Assembly (NCBI GenBank): GCA_038502055.1
Contig: JAXRKN010000038.1
Span: 1-64,000 of the forward strand
DNA from: Tanytarsus gracilentus
Lineage: Eukaryota; Arthropoda; Insecta; Diptera; Chironomidae
Reading direction: 5' to 3'
Length of the DNA stretch: 64,000 bases
Made by a program: the position numbers and the translations under genes. The notes below the pieces were generated by a model, which was given only the letters and a program-made list of their open reading frames with translations, did no database searches and had not been told where the DNA came from. Shown here in pieces: positions 35,201 through 48,200 of the stretch; the first letter of the stretch is position 1; the number at the start of each line of letters is the position of its first letter.

Positions 35201-37719
35201 AATTAAATCGCACAACTTTCAAAAAGTAAAATTCAATTTTCTCTCAAGCGTGCTTCATTCGTCACCGCACGCAAATGGCACTGATGGATAAACAAAAAGC
35301 CACCCACTGAAGCGTTTTATCAGTTAGCGAGAGAGTGGTGAACGGCGAAAGAGAATCTCATTATGTAAAACATACCGAAAATGTTCATTAATCAATCAAC
35401 CAAATTTTTTTTTCTCAAATATGGCCATTGAACATTATCGTCCCAAGCTGCGAGCGAGCGTACAAAATTTTAATTTGAATCACAATAATGATGAGAAAAA
35501 AAGTCAGTCACCGATCTAATTTTAAAAATTCAATTTTAATTTTGTTCGCTTTGTTGCAATAATTTGTTTAAAGTTTGCAACATAAAAAGAAATTTTAGTA
35601 AATATCAGGAGATGCCAATGGGTTTTTTTCTTCTGTTCGCGAGAGAAAAGCCAGGGGAGGCAATGAATTAACCCGTTATAATTAAATTATTAATGATCAT
35701 TTGGAATTAAGAGAGGCTTAAATATATTTAACATTTTTGCAGCATTAAAATTTTTTAATCGCCTCTTTTCACCTGCTTGGCGTCGGTTGCAAAAAAAAGA
35801 CACGACACCGAACGAGACCAATGTCAATGAAATACAAATGAATAAGAGTGTCGGAGCAATTAGAAGTTGTTGAATAGTGGTGGCATATTGTAAACATGAG
35901 CACTTAACAAACAATGCTGGAAATTTGATATATATTAAAAAATTTTAATAGCTCGAGGGAAGGTCTTTGCTCATAGTAACTTCATTTTTTTAGAGCAACA
36001 AAGCTTAATGTTTACCAAACAATCCTCAGAAATAAGAAACTTTTTTGTGTTCCCCATCGGAATACTCATTTTGGTTATGCAATGAGCTCCAAAATAATTT
36101 TAATCGTCGTTTGCGTGTCGCGAGATTTTTATGACAAATTAACTGACGAACGCGAAATTGTTTCTTCTTCATCACAACCCAAAAATTCCACCAACCAATC
36201 GCAATATGTAGGATATAACCCATTTCTAATACATTTTTATACTTTTCATTTCTTGCTTAAACTTCTTCGCGTAAATGGAAAGTTTTTATGCTTTTTTTCT
36301 CTCCACATCTCTTTTCATCGTCTGATGGCTTCGATGATGCTTACATTCGTGGTTAATTTTTCAAACCAAAATAAAATATTCTCTCTGTTTTTGAGAGTTA
36401 AAAAACTGTTTTCTACTTTTTCTTTGAATTATTTTGGATCGCAAGCTGACATTCGTCGATGTGTGTGACAACCACATGGGTATTTTAATGTGTCATACAC
36501 GCATGCAGCGATGTCTATTAAACACGTTAAAGTAATTATGCAGCAATTTTTCATTTACTCCTACGGAAAGTGTCATCGTTCGCACTCTTATTTTATGTTA
36601 ATTTTCAGCATTTTTCATGCGCGCTCGTAATTTTTCTCTTTGAAGAGCATATGGCGACGATGATTAATAGTGATAAAACTATTTGTAACAAAACAACAAT
36701 TATCGAGTCTCTAATTTTTTTTCCAATCAAATTGCTGCCCTATCGTACCGTCTACTATTTTTACGAGCAACAAAATGACTCATTGAATTTCGGAAATAAC
36801 GCACTTATGTGTATACTTTGTAAATAGTTCTTGCTGTCATTTCCGCGGGTTTCTATTACCGGCACTGATTGTTAAGCAAATGAGACGCTTTCGGAGAACT
36901 AAATACTCTTTTTTGACATCATCTAGCGAAGAAAAATTCATTAGTTTTTTCTTGAAAATTATTTATAGCGAATTATGTTTACTATCACACTTAAAGAAAG
37001 GCCGCAGAGAGCGCACAATATGCAACATAAAACCAATAACAACTTTAAAATCGCTATTGACGACCACATACGCACATTCGATAATATTCATCACACTACG
37101 AACACGCCTTTTGAATATATAAAAGTTTATATTTTTTTTTCATTGCCAAGAGTCTCTTTTGGATGTAAAATGAGAATATTTTATTCTTCTCCACAATTCT
37201 TTTGCAATAAAAGAGAATCACTGCGAGTCTCGTGAATTTTTCGTGTCAATTGTCAATTATTATACTAGCTTCTAAAAATTCTTTTCATGTCAATTCAATT
37301 TAGTCTGTATGTTATGTTAGAATTAAATTTGCATTTTAATAGTGGACGCACACAAAGATAAGACTTTTTACCTCTTGCTGCTGTTCATGCGGCGGAGATT
37401 CTTCTTTGTTGTCTGTTGTCACACAATTTTTCTCATTCATCGATACTCGATTCGATCCGGTGGGCGGAGATGCTGAATCGAATAACTGTGCCGGATCAGT
37501 TCCATTCTCTCGATACTTTTCCACTTCGTCCAAGAGCCTTTCTAAGTACTCAACATAAAGCTGTTCCTGCTCAAGTTCCTTCGTAAGTTCGGCAATTTTC
37601 TCCTTGTGTCTCGTGAGACTAAGTTTAACATCCTCGATCCAAGGTCTCGTCGCGGAAGAAAGGTCAGAGTCGGGAAATTTCTGCTGCCAAAGTGTTTGAA
37701 AGTCACTAAACACGCTCAT
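26283..37719 (-). CDS. BCR: Full-length BCR/ABR orthologue (RhoGEF-RhoGAP)
   Basis: Ten coding exons: 37372-37719, 32009-32661, 29023-29769, 28225-28966, 27304-28167, 27082-27251, 26887-27026, 26712-26830, 26530-26660 and 26283-26475. Phases agree at every junction, giving 1368 residues. Exon 1 matches the BCR N-terminal oligomerisation coiled coil (LWQQKFPDSD ... EQEQLYVEYLERLL). A long Ser/Thr/Asn-rich linker includes a proline-rich IPPRPPPKFPRRAAP and EPYYDTVP. The DH domain is at about 626-825, the PH at 831-1010, the C2 at 1036-1110 and the RhoGAP at 1170-1365, with the arginine finger in GIYRVSG near Arg1204. BCR and ABR switch Rho-family GTPases, mainly inactivating Rac. The vertebrate BCR Ser/Thr kinase segment is not recognisable in the linker. 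Intron 1 is 4.7 kb and intron 2 is 2.2 kb. Confidence 0.93.
29770..32008 (-). other. Intron 2 of BCR
   Basis: AT-rich intron between the donor GTACGT at 32008 and the acceptor TAG at 29770. No coding exon, RNA gene or mobile element is recognised. Confidence 0.6.
32662..37371 (-). other. Intron 1 of BCR, likely regulatory
   Basis: A 4.7-kb intron between the oligomerisation-domain exon and the rest of the gene. Exon 2 is preceded by CAG, and an alternative promoter inside this intron could yield isoforms without the coiled coil. I see scattered GAGA-like and CT-rich runs but no specific element. Confidence 0.5.
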
Positions 37720-39245
37720 TATAATCCGACTTTTATTGACTAGGTGTGTAATGATGATTCAGGCTTTTTTCTTATTGGATTTTAACTTTTTTCTAGTTTA
37801 TTTTTTTTTAATGCACAATTTTCATTTTTTTAATGCATTTTTTTGCTGGCCATGGATTTTCAGCCCTTAGATTGAATTTTATTTAATTCAATCGCACTTC
37901 ACTCTTGCACATTCACACACAGACACACAATTTAAACTTGAAATTGGAACAAACTTCTTTTCTTCGTTCAACAACTCTTTAATTAATTTTCTTTCATTTC
38001 TTCACTCCCGTCTCGAATTTTTTTTTTTACTTCTTAAGTGCACAATTTCTCTGGAATTTTAAGCTCTTTCAGACGAAATTCACATTACTTCGACACGTAC
38101 GTGACTTATCATGCGAACAAATTAACAAAAAGTTGAGAAATTAACTTAATTTAATAGAATTTAACTAAAAATTACGACAAGAAAAATATTATAGACCCAA
38201 ACGAATTGAAGAGAGATCGAAGACTGAGAAATTTAATTTTTACTCTCAATTTTTGAGAGAGAAAAATTGCACGTGAGAGAGAGAGTGGGGAAGAAAACAG
38301 AACCCTGTGTTTGAATTTCTTTCAGACGTTATAAAATTTTCACTTTTGAGATTTTTATAAAAACTTTTTCGAAAAAGAAAATTATGAGCACATCTTAAAT
38401 TATTAATTAAATAAACTGAAATAAATCATGTGGAATAAAAAAATTAAACCAATTTCTTTTCTCCATTCAATTTTATTCTTTATTTTCTTTTTTGCTTTAC
38501 CTCAGGATTAATTAAATATAAGACTAGATATTATATAATGTGATTCTTTTTGTCACCAGAAAAATTAATTAATAATATAGTTTTTTTTGTGTTAGTAGAG
38601 TTTTATAATACTTTTCATTTTGGAAATTATAATTTAGGGGAAGAGATAATTTTTTTTCGACTCAATGAAGATTTTTCAATTTTTTTTCTATCCGTATAAA
38701 AAATAAGATTCTTTAATTTTTTTCTCACAATTTTTTCTTACTCACTTTCCAATCATTTTCTCACTTTTTTTAAATTTATTATTATTATCATCTTTTCCAT
38801 AATATATTTTTTTGTGTGTGTGTGTCACAGGAGGGATGAAAATTTTCATAAGCATTCAAATATAGGGATATAGGAGCATTAATTGAGATCCATGTACGAA
38901 ATGTTGAAAATGAGAAAACACATTAAGAAGCGATATTTAGCGCGATCGTGCTAATGAATTAGAATAAGAATCTTTTCGTTTTTGGATAACTTTCTTATTT
39001 AGTTAAATGTATACACAATATTTTTACACCACGCAAAAAAATTCAAAAATTAAAATTAACAAAACTAGAAAAAGAAAACATTAAACATTTCTCACAAAAA
39101 CTTCTCAAACAAATTAATAAATCATTAAAGGAAGCCGAACAAATTTTTCTTTGGACTTGAAGAATTCTTCTTCAGTGTTTTTTTTGCTGCGCTGATAAAT
39201 GACACACGATTATTCTAATCAGTTTAATTTTGATTATATATTCAT
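37720..39245 (-). promoter_or_regulatory. BCR upstream region and schizo 3' flank
   Basis: 1.5 kb between the BCR start codon and the schizo stop codon, both genes on the minus strand. It contains a GAGAGAGAGAG run near 38275 that could bind GAGA-type factors, and a GTGTGTGTGTGT run near 38814. Assignment to either gene is inference. Confidence 0.4.
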
Positions 39246-42200
39246 TTAAACGTCAGTAGAACGTCCTGTTGCCTCTGGCTGCGTACGATGATGATGGTGA
39301 TGGTGTACGATTTGAGGAGACTGTTGATCCTCATAAAGTTCATGCATGTGGATCATTTGTTCATTATACTGGTACAATGCACTATTCGGAAGTAAAGGTG
39401 GAATAATTATGTGTCCATTAGCATTTCCTGGACGCTGTACGACACTCGCAACTGCTATGGCCATTTGACTAGTCGTAACGAAAGCCGCTGAATTTTCCAC
39501 AGTTTTACTTATATTATTGTTATTAGTCGAAGTCGATTGGAATGAAATTGACATCCCGGAATCTAGCGAACCGACTGATCCTCTTCTCTGCCGAGATTCT
39601 CCACCAACTATGTAAAAAATATTAAATTAATTATTTTATAATTAAATATTTCTTAGATATCACAAAAACCTACTTTGGTCGTGAATGTCGAGCATTGAAT
39701 TGCTGAGTGCACCGCCTCGCTTAAGTTGGCCACTCTGAATGTCATGATTCGACGCTGATTTGGCTTCGAATGATTTCGATGTGGTAAAATTGATCGATTC
39801 TATATCGCCAACCACTCCACTATCACGATTCTCGACGTTATTATTCATGCCATTACCGACACATCGCGTTGCCTTCATCTGTCTCTCGAGCTCAACTTCA
39901 ATACGAATAGTTTCCATCTCATCCATTTCAGCAATCGACTCACGTAAATCATCGGCAAATTTACATCTATCGTGTTCGTTTCGAGCATTGAATGTCGCAA
40001 GGATCTTGCCATCGACCTTCTGCGATAGCCGAATACAGAAAGGATAATTGGGTGCATCGAGAAGTGTCACAACGAGACCGACAAGCGAAAAGGAATTTCT
40101 AAACGTATAAGTGACAGAGTTCTTTTTCTTGGCGAAAATTTTTGTCACGACGAGGAGATCGTTAAAGAGAAAAACCTCACGCTGATGTAAGCCTTGACGT
40201 TCCTTCTTGTTTATGTCAATCTCATATAATCGACAGTAGCACACAAGTCTTCGATGAGCCAGTGCCAAATTCAATTTTTTACCGACAATCGTCTTTTGCA
40301 CTTTCATGACCTGAAGAGGGATTTAAAAAATTGTCAATTGTTGTAAATTATTAAATTTCTAATTATCTCACTTGTGTCACATGATCACTGGCTGTCTTAA
40401 ATTCAGTCTCTTTGACACGCTCGTAAATACCCGTCAGCATGCTCTTATCAATGTCCATGCAATCATCGACACCGCGGAGATTCTTGATAAAGTCATCACA
40501 TTTCATTCTTCGATCAGCTTTGAGATTTGGCGTGTGAAGATCTGTGTTGAGCATGATTATGGCAAATGCCATTACAAAAACCTAAAAAAAATTAAAAATT
40601 AGCTTTAAAAAATCTAATTAATTAAAAAAAAATCTTACAGTATCGGGAGATCTCAGTTTTGCAATAACATCTGGATTACAGACGCCATAACGATGCGAAA
40701 AAATTTCCATTAGTCGTTCAATTTTTTGCGCCTCACCCGGCATTCTAAAGTAACCTTGAAATTTCCTCAAAGCCACGTCAATCGGCATGCCCGAGAAATC
40801 CATCTCTTCCGCAAAATACTCGAGCACGGCCATATTAAATGACTGCTGAAGATTTCCCAAATATTCACCAATCATTTGACGCGACAAGCCCTTGCGAGAA
40901 ATGAGAAATTTAGCCACAGCGTGTGGCGAGTTTTCTAGAAAGTTTTTCTGCATCAAATACGTGATGCCCTTTTCGGGCTTCTTATTGAACAAATTCAATC
41001 CAATTCGATATTGTCGCTTTCGTATAGTCTCCGATAATTTTGCCTGCAATTGAATCTCATTTTGTTGCTGAATCAATTGCTGTTGAATTTGTTTCTGTTC
41101 GAGCATGTACTGCTGATGATAAATTTGCTGTTGATGTAGTTGTTCAATTGAGGATTGATGCTGCCATGGATTGGGAAGTTGTGGAATGGGAGAATTTGAG
41201 GTGAGTGAAAGTGAATCGGGCGACGAGTGATGATTTCCATTCTCGCTCTTATAGAATTGATTTGCATTGATTTGTTTTTGTTGCGCCTGCACGTAATGGA
41301 CGTGATGATGATGGTGATGATGGCCGTGCATTCGCGAAGGATGTACGTGTGGTTGTTGCTGATATTTTGGAGGCGTCTGTTGTAATTGTTGGAGCTGCTG
41401 CTGTTGTTGTTGTTGTTGCTGCTGAAGTTGTTGTTGTTGAATGCTACTCGTACGTTTTGGAACTTCGGGAGGAACTTTCTTGGAAGTGCTCGATGTCCTC
41501 GGTCGAATATAGTACTGTTGTTGTTGAGCTATAAGCGAGGCGTTCGGACTATTGCTATAAGAATTCCACGAAGAATTCATAGCAGTACTCGATCCACTCG
41601 ACATATTAAGCTCGTATGGGACGTGTGAGCTGCTGTTCAACGAACTATTGTGGCTGGCAAAGTTATTGTTGTTATTATTAACGTTATTGCTATGATAATT
41701 TTGATAATTATTGTACTGTTGATCTTGTTGATGTAACAAATTAACATAGGCATGAGATTGATTCTGGCTTGGAACAACGGCAGAGGAATTTCCAATGGGC
41801 GTCGGTTGCTGTTGAAAATTGCTCTGAGAAAGCGGTTGACGTTTCACGATGGGTGCCGAGACTTGGTTGAAATTCGAATCGAGAACATTTCGTCTCTCTC
41901 TAAACGATACGGCACGATGAGCAGATGATGCATTTGAGGAGGAATTAGCTCGCTGTTGACCGGGCGGAGTGGCCGATATTCTAGAATTTCCATAGAAACG
42001 AAATTAAAACTTTATTCAATTAATTAATAATCATCGCATCACTTACATAGCACAAACTTTTTGTCCGAGATGATTTACGCCCACATCGCCGGCTCCCTCG
42101 TGTTCGCCCACACTAATGAGTGACTGCATGCTACATCGATTCGAGATTCTCTTATCGGCTTTTGCCATTGCGGTGATTGAGGCGAATTTCCGAACCATTT

Positions 42201-45200
42201 TATAATGTCGAAAGGCGCGTTGAATAGAAATTGCAGCTTTTCTCGCTCTAATTCCGCCATACTTTCTTTCCAGCAACTCAATTTGCTTATCCAACAGATC
42301 TTGTGACAACTCGTAGCTGCTGTAATGAAATTTACGCATTAAATTATACTCAATATACTTTTTATCTATGACTCACGAGTTGTTCTGTCGGTTGCGCTTC
42401 ATTAGTTCGGGATTATTTCGCATTATCGAGCCCTTTTTGATGAGCGTCGATTGGTGTTGAGGTGTGGAGCCTTCTTGAAACTCTACAGGCGGCGGAGTGT
42501 AGTGTTGCTGTTGCTGCAAAAACACATAACTATGATTGCTCTCTTCGTCGTCCATATTATTGATAATATCATCTTCAATGTCATAGCTCAAATGGCTATC
42601 AATTACATGCTGATGCTCCGATCCGAAGGATTGATTTTCAAAGGAATACTGTTGCTCGGTGGATGTATTGTTGCTGCTACTACAAAGTGGACGTTCGGTT
42701 TTTTGTGGCAAACTAAACCGGAAGTAAATATGAAAAGAGAGAAAAAAGGAGAGAGGAAATAGAAATTAGACAAAAGGGTATATTTCTAAAGATTTATTTG
42801 TGTTTCGGTCACCATTCGAATTCATATTCGAGAAATCGTGTGAATCTTCCACAAAAAAAAGACAAAATTAACGTCTCTATCGTACTTTTTTATTTTACAA
42901 ATTTTTAGCGGAAGAACAAAGAGTGCATGCAGTAAATAAAGCATGCTCCTTCCAATAGTCGATAATTTATTTCCAAGATGCTGCTTTTGTCGCCTTAAAA
43001 ATGAATGCGGGTGACTCATTAATCAGTCGGATGAGCACAGTAAAAAGAGAGAGAATCGTTAGGAAAATTGCAATGCTGCAGACGTGAACGAGGAGTCAGA
43101 AAATGAATGTCTAAAAGAAGATGACGAAAGTTGTCGCCGTAGGAATATTTTAGAATTTTTCTTTCCGAGTGACTTTAAATCGAGAACAGATGTTGTTTTT
43201 TTGTGACACGGACAATTTTCAGTTCTTCACGAGTGAATGGCAAAACTAAAATAAATGGTCAGGCAGAAAAAAAACACAATTTTTGCCACCCAAAAACAAA
43301 TAGCATAACATTAAATCACATTTATTGCAGCATATTGCAAGAGGTATGGAAAAATTCTGTTATGCTGCTCGCTCACTAATGGCCTTTTTTATATTCGCTT
43401 GAAACTTCCAAAAATGCCACAAGCTCACCTTCAATTAAACTCTTTTTTTTATAACACACACCAAATTTAAGTGCGTCGAAACACTCGCGATATGTCGGGC
43501 ACCTTATTCGGGCGATTTTTTGTACTTCTCTATTCAACCGTTAAGCATCGAATGACGTACGAGTAAAGTAACTTTTTTTGCAACTTTCAATGTCTAAAAA
43601 AAAGAGCTTTAAATGTGCGAGAGAGTGAACTGAATCGCGATCACAGAAATATCAGAGTAAAACACCAGAATCGTAAATTGATATTTTTCCGAATGCGATA
43701 AAGTTACTCAATAGAAGTGAACGCAAACTTTGCAACCTCTCCTCGCTCTCTGGCTTATGCTTTCATCATCAAAAACACACAGCTCTTAAAGTGTTTGCCG
43801 ACTGTCAGCGGTATGCTCGATTAGGTATCGTATACATGTGACTAGTTACTACTGGTGATGTAAGCATTAAAAGTCAATAATATTGTTTCACCCGTCATTA
43901 ATGAGAACTTAATAATGTTTTTTTTTTAAAAAAAAATAAGTGTGACATAAGGGGCAATTTTTAAATTACGGGTTTTTTATGCACTTTGTACGACCTTTCA
44001 ACATTACACGGTCGAGACGTCAATAAATCAAAGTTCATCATACCTATTAGTGGTTTTTTTAAAGCCTCAATTTGAAGCCTTAGCAAAAAAAGAGAGAAAA
44101 CTGCTAAACTCTTTCACAAAATCTATGCTACTTCAATGTGCGACATTTAGTCACCACGCGCGAAAAATAATACCTCACTAGACGGATCGATTGTGTGAGA
44201 CTTGAAAGAAAAAAAAATCATCACATACACTGCTTGAGAGCGATGAGTGTCTCTTTTCAAATCTAAGTATAAGATAAATAGCAAGAGAGTAAGTGAGCGT
44301 GAGAAGGAGGAGGGAGGGGAGGCCACTAAATATGCTCCAAGGGATGGAATGTCTAAATTTATTATAATAATTTCAAGGCCATTAAAATAAATAAGTTTAT
44401 ATCCTTTAATATAATTTTTAATAAAATTTAAAATCAAATATTATTTAACAATAACTGTCCATCTCTTGAAAATCTAGTATTTGATTGTTAACCATAAAGC
44501 AATAAACAATGATTGAAAAGACCACAGAGTCAAAACGTGACGATTTCGTAAAAATAAGTCTTTCCACAAAAAAAATAGAGAGTCTACAAGTTTAACAAAT
44601 TTATGCGAAAAGCTATTCGAGTATACATGAATGTTGACACTTAACTGTGACATTGGTAAATTAATTCTTTTCTGAACTACATTGTATGTGTTCTACCTGT
44701 TTATATGTTGATGAAAAAGCTATTTTTCTTATGTTTTTTTTTTGCACCTTCCATTAAACAGCAACAAAAGAATTGCATCATGATACGAAGAATAGGAAGT
44801 GGAATTATGGTAATTTTTAAAATATAAAAAGAAGAGCTTTTATTATTATTTTTAGTGGTTTCTCTTTCTCAAAAATGCTACGCAAATAGCAACAATGTAC
44901 TGAATTGTTGTAGCCATTCTTTTAAGACTTTGCTGAAGGCATGACTCGTCTTATTTTGCGCGCAGCATAAATATTTGACATTACGAAAATTAACTTTCCA
45001 TGGTCTTGCTCGTGCAAGTGGATGCTGGGAAGAGTCTTATTTATCTTTGAAAGGTTTAATTTTTTTAAAAAAAAAGAGTTTTTATCATTTGACTTGAATC
45101 CAGAACAAAAAATGTTTCAAAACCCACACGTGGGTGTTGCCGCGTAACCCACTGTAACAGATCGGTATTGAAAGTCATTTTGGGGAAGCCTTTTAGGTGA

Positions 45201-48200
45201 AGCCTTGGGGAAGCCTCTGGGGAAGCCTTTTAGGGGAAGCCTTTTAGGAGAAGTCTTGGGGAAGCCTTGGGGAAGCCTTATAGGGGAAGCCTTATAGGGG
45301 AAGCCTTACCTTACGATGTTGACTCTTCCGTGGTTGAAATATAAATGAGCTTGAGAGAGAAAATTTTTGCCTTATATATGAAAAATTGGGGAAGGCTTAG
45401 AGAAATCATTTTAGAGAAGTTATTTTCCATCATGTTCCATTTTTCATCATGTTCCATTTTCCATCATGTTCCATTTTCCATCATGTTCCATATTCCATTA
45501 TGTTCCATTTTTCATCATGTTCCATTTTCCATCATGTTCCATTTTCCATCATGATCCATTTTCCATTATGTTCCATTTTCCATCATGTTCCATTTTCCAT
45601 TATGTTCCATTTTCCATCATGTTCCATTTTCCATCATGTTCCATTTTTCCATCATGTTCCATTTTCCATTATGTTCCATTTTCCATCATGTTCCATTTTC
45701 CATCATGTTTCATTTTCCATCATGTTACATTTTTCCATCATGTTCCATTTTCCATTATGTTCCATTTTCCATCATGTTCCATTTTCCATCATGTTCCACT
45801 AGCAACCAATTCCTGGTCCAATCCCGAGTTCAACGATACCCATGAAGCCATATAAGTGCAATTTTGTATGAAAAATGGACATTATGGCTGTCCGTGGCAC
45901 GACCTATGGTCATGACCCAAAAAATTCCTAAAATGGGCTAAACTAGAGCCACAGAGCTACCATCTGGCGAAAACCCGAAGTCTCTAGCTGGTCTAGGGGC
46001 CGAGATCTCGATGGAACAGACGGACGACAGACGACAGACGACAGACGACAGACGACGGAAATGCGAGCATATAAGCGTTACCACACTAGTGTGGGTTACG
46101 CTAAAAACATTTTAAGGAATTCCAAAAAACGCAAATCGAAATACAAAAAGATATTTTTAATGAAATACATGTGTGAGCTTTGTCTAGTTCTACAGAACTT
46201 TTACGAACCTCCCATAAATTCATTTTATTTCCATTATACTGATGATTATTCATGATCTAATCAGCATTTTTCGACTAGTCAATGTAACTTTTTCTCACTT
46301 CTCATTTAATAATTGGGGGCAATTGATGTACGGAGAGTGAAATTTTTTTGAAACTCCTCTCCCGCACCGCGCGCGTTTCCAAGTGTGCGCAAAAGGCTTT
46401 TAACCTAAATTGTCATTACATTTTTCATTTCACAGCGTTTCGCTAAATGTTGTTTAATTAAAAAGTCATGAAACTTTTTCTCTCTCTTTTTTAGCTCCAA
46501 ATGTAACGGAGGTATTTTCTGGCGACGATATAAACTGTTAGAATGCTCTTATGTATTTTCAGAGCATACTTTTCGTGATGCATAAAAGTGGTCTCGAGAT
46601 TAGTTCTTGTTTATGCACCATTCGATTAAATATTTACCACTATATTTTCTATATATGTGTGTGCTTAAGAAATTAAGTGTGACTAAACAAATTGCTTCAT
46701 CAATTTGAAAGAGCTCTCTTGAATTCGAATGAAAATCATGAACTACCGAAATGAAAAATGTGTACACAATTTTGGGGTTTTTTTAAGATAAATAATTAAT
46801 AGTTTCCAAATTTGTGCATGAGAGAAAGAAGCACGAGAGGAAAAAAATCAATACAACACAGTCGCAACAACAGCAGCGCTTGATTAAATTTTCTAAAAAT
46901 AAATGAAGGCGAAAGAAAGTGAAGACAACAACACAGAACACCCCATGTTGATGATGATGATGCAGAGGAGAAAGTATTTTTTTCCAGAAGCACAAGAATT
47001 AAACATAGAGATAGCACCTTGCACCGAAAACCGAGAGATGAGACACGATTTATTTAATAATTAATATGTACACGATCAATATATCCTACCTATCGCCAAT
47101 CACAAATCCCGATATGCAAATAATCATTTTGATGTGTGTGTGTGTGTGTATTTTAATGGTTATTGATTATGTTGTGAATGAATAGTTAATGTATTTTGAT
47201 TTAATTAGGTGTTGTTAGGTTTTTGACTTGCCGCCAGTCTCTTTTTTTCTTTATTCGGCGAATAATTTGTGCGTGGGCCTTTCTAACTTTATTCCATATC
47301 AGTGCAGTTAATTTTAATATACAAGATTCCTTTCAATGAATGCCGAACATTTTTTTTCTTTATTAATTAAAATCACTTTGCATAATTTTATCACAATCAC
47401 CAAAAAAATGTTTTTAATTATGTTATTTTTCACTTGTGCACCAAAAGTAGATTAGGCATTAAATCCAATTTATGCTATCACAAAACTGACCAGCTGCCGC
47501 TGCTTTTAATCTATTTTCCTGGTTGACAATTGTCGCGTCTCTCTCGCACATATAATTTTAATCCATGAATATGTGTCTATAGAGAGTAATTTGCACTATG
47601 TTTGCGGCACTTCAGATACACGCTTATTAAATTGTATATCAACAGCAGTGTCGGAATGAGCGATGATGATGCAAAAAAATTCACAGCGTTGAGGAAATTA
47701 AATAAACAAATGTTTTTTTTTCTTATTTCAAACAATAAAGTTCTTCTTATATTTTTTTTCTTCACTTTTTCATGCACACGCGTACGATTTTCTACTCAAA
47801 TCTTTTTTAATTCACCAGTAATTTGATCTCGTTCACAAAGAGTCGTGAAATTTTCTCACACGCTCGAATTTCAATTTGATTCATGAAATTTCATTTTCAT
47901 TTTCGTTCATAAAAATTTCATTGCGAGAAAATAAAAATAATTATAAGATCACCGGCAGTTAAGATGTTGTTAAATCAACGTTCACTTGAAAACTGAAAAG
48001 GAGTCAGTTGAATTTTACTTTTTTCGACTCTCTTTCTTTCGTCGCTCTTTCTCTCTCTCAATTTTTCGTTGTTTCTTAAGGCAGTTGAACAACGACGGAG
48101 GGTAGGTAGAGAAATAGAGGGTCTTAAAAAATTATTAATGTGTTTGTTGAAAATGTTTGAAATTTTTTCACAAACTAATAAATACATTTAATCTTGCACA

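Noticed and set aside
41349..41628. Leu/Val-rich plus-strand frames opposite the poly-Gln tract of schizo
   Set aside because: They are the antisense reading of CAG/CAA repeats. The minus-strand exon is clearly coding.
45345..45855. Long open frames on the plus strand encoding MFHFPSCSIFHHV-like repeats
   Set aside because: They are open in all three frames because a stop-free 17-bp minisatellite repeats here. This is a repeat artefact, not a protein gene.
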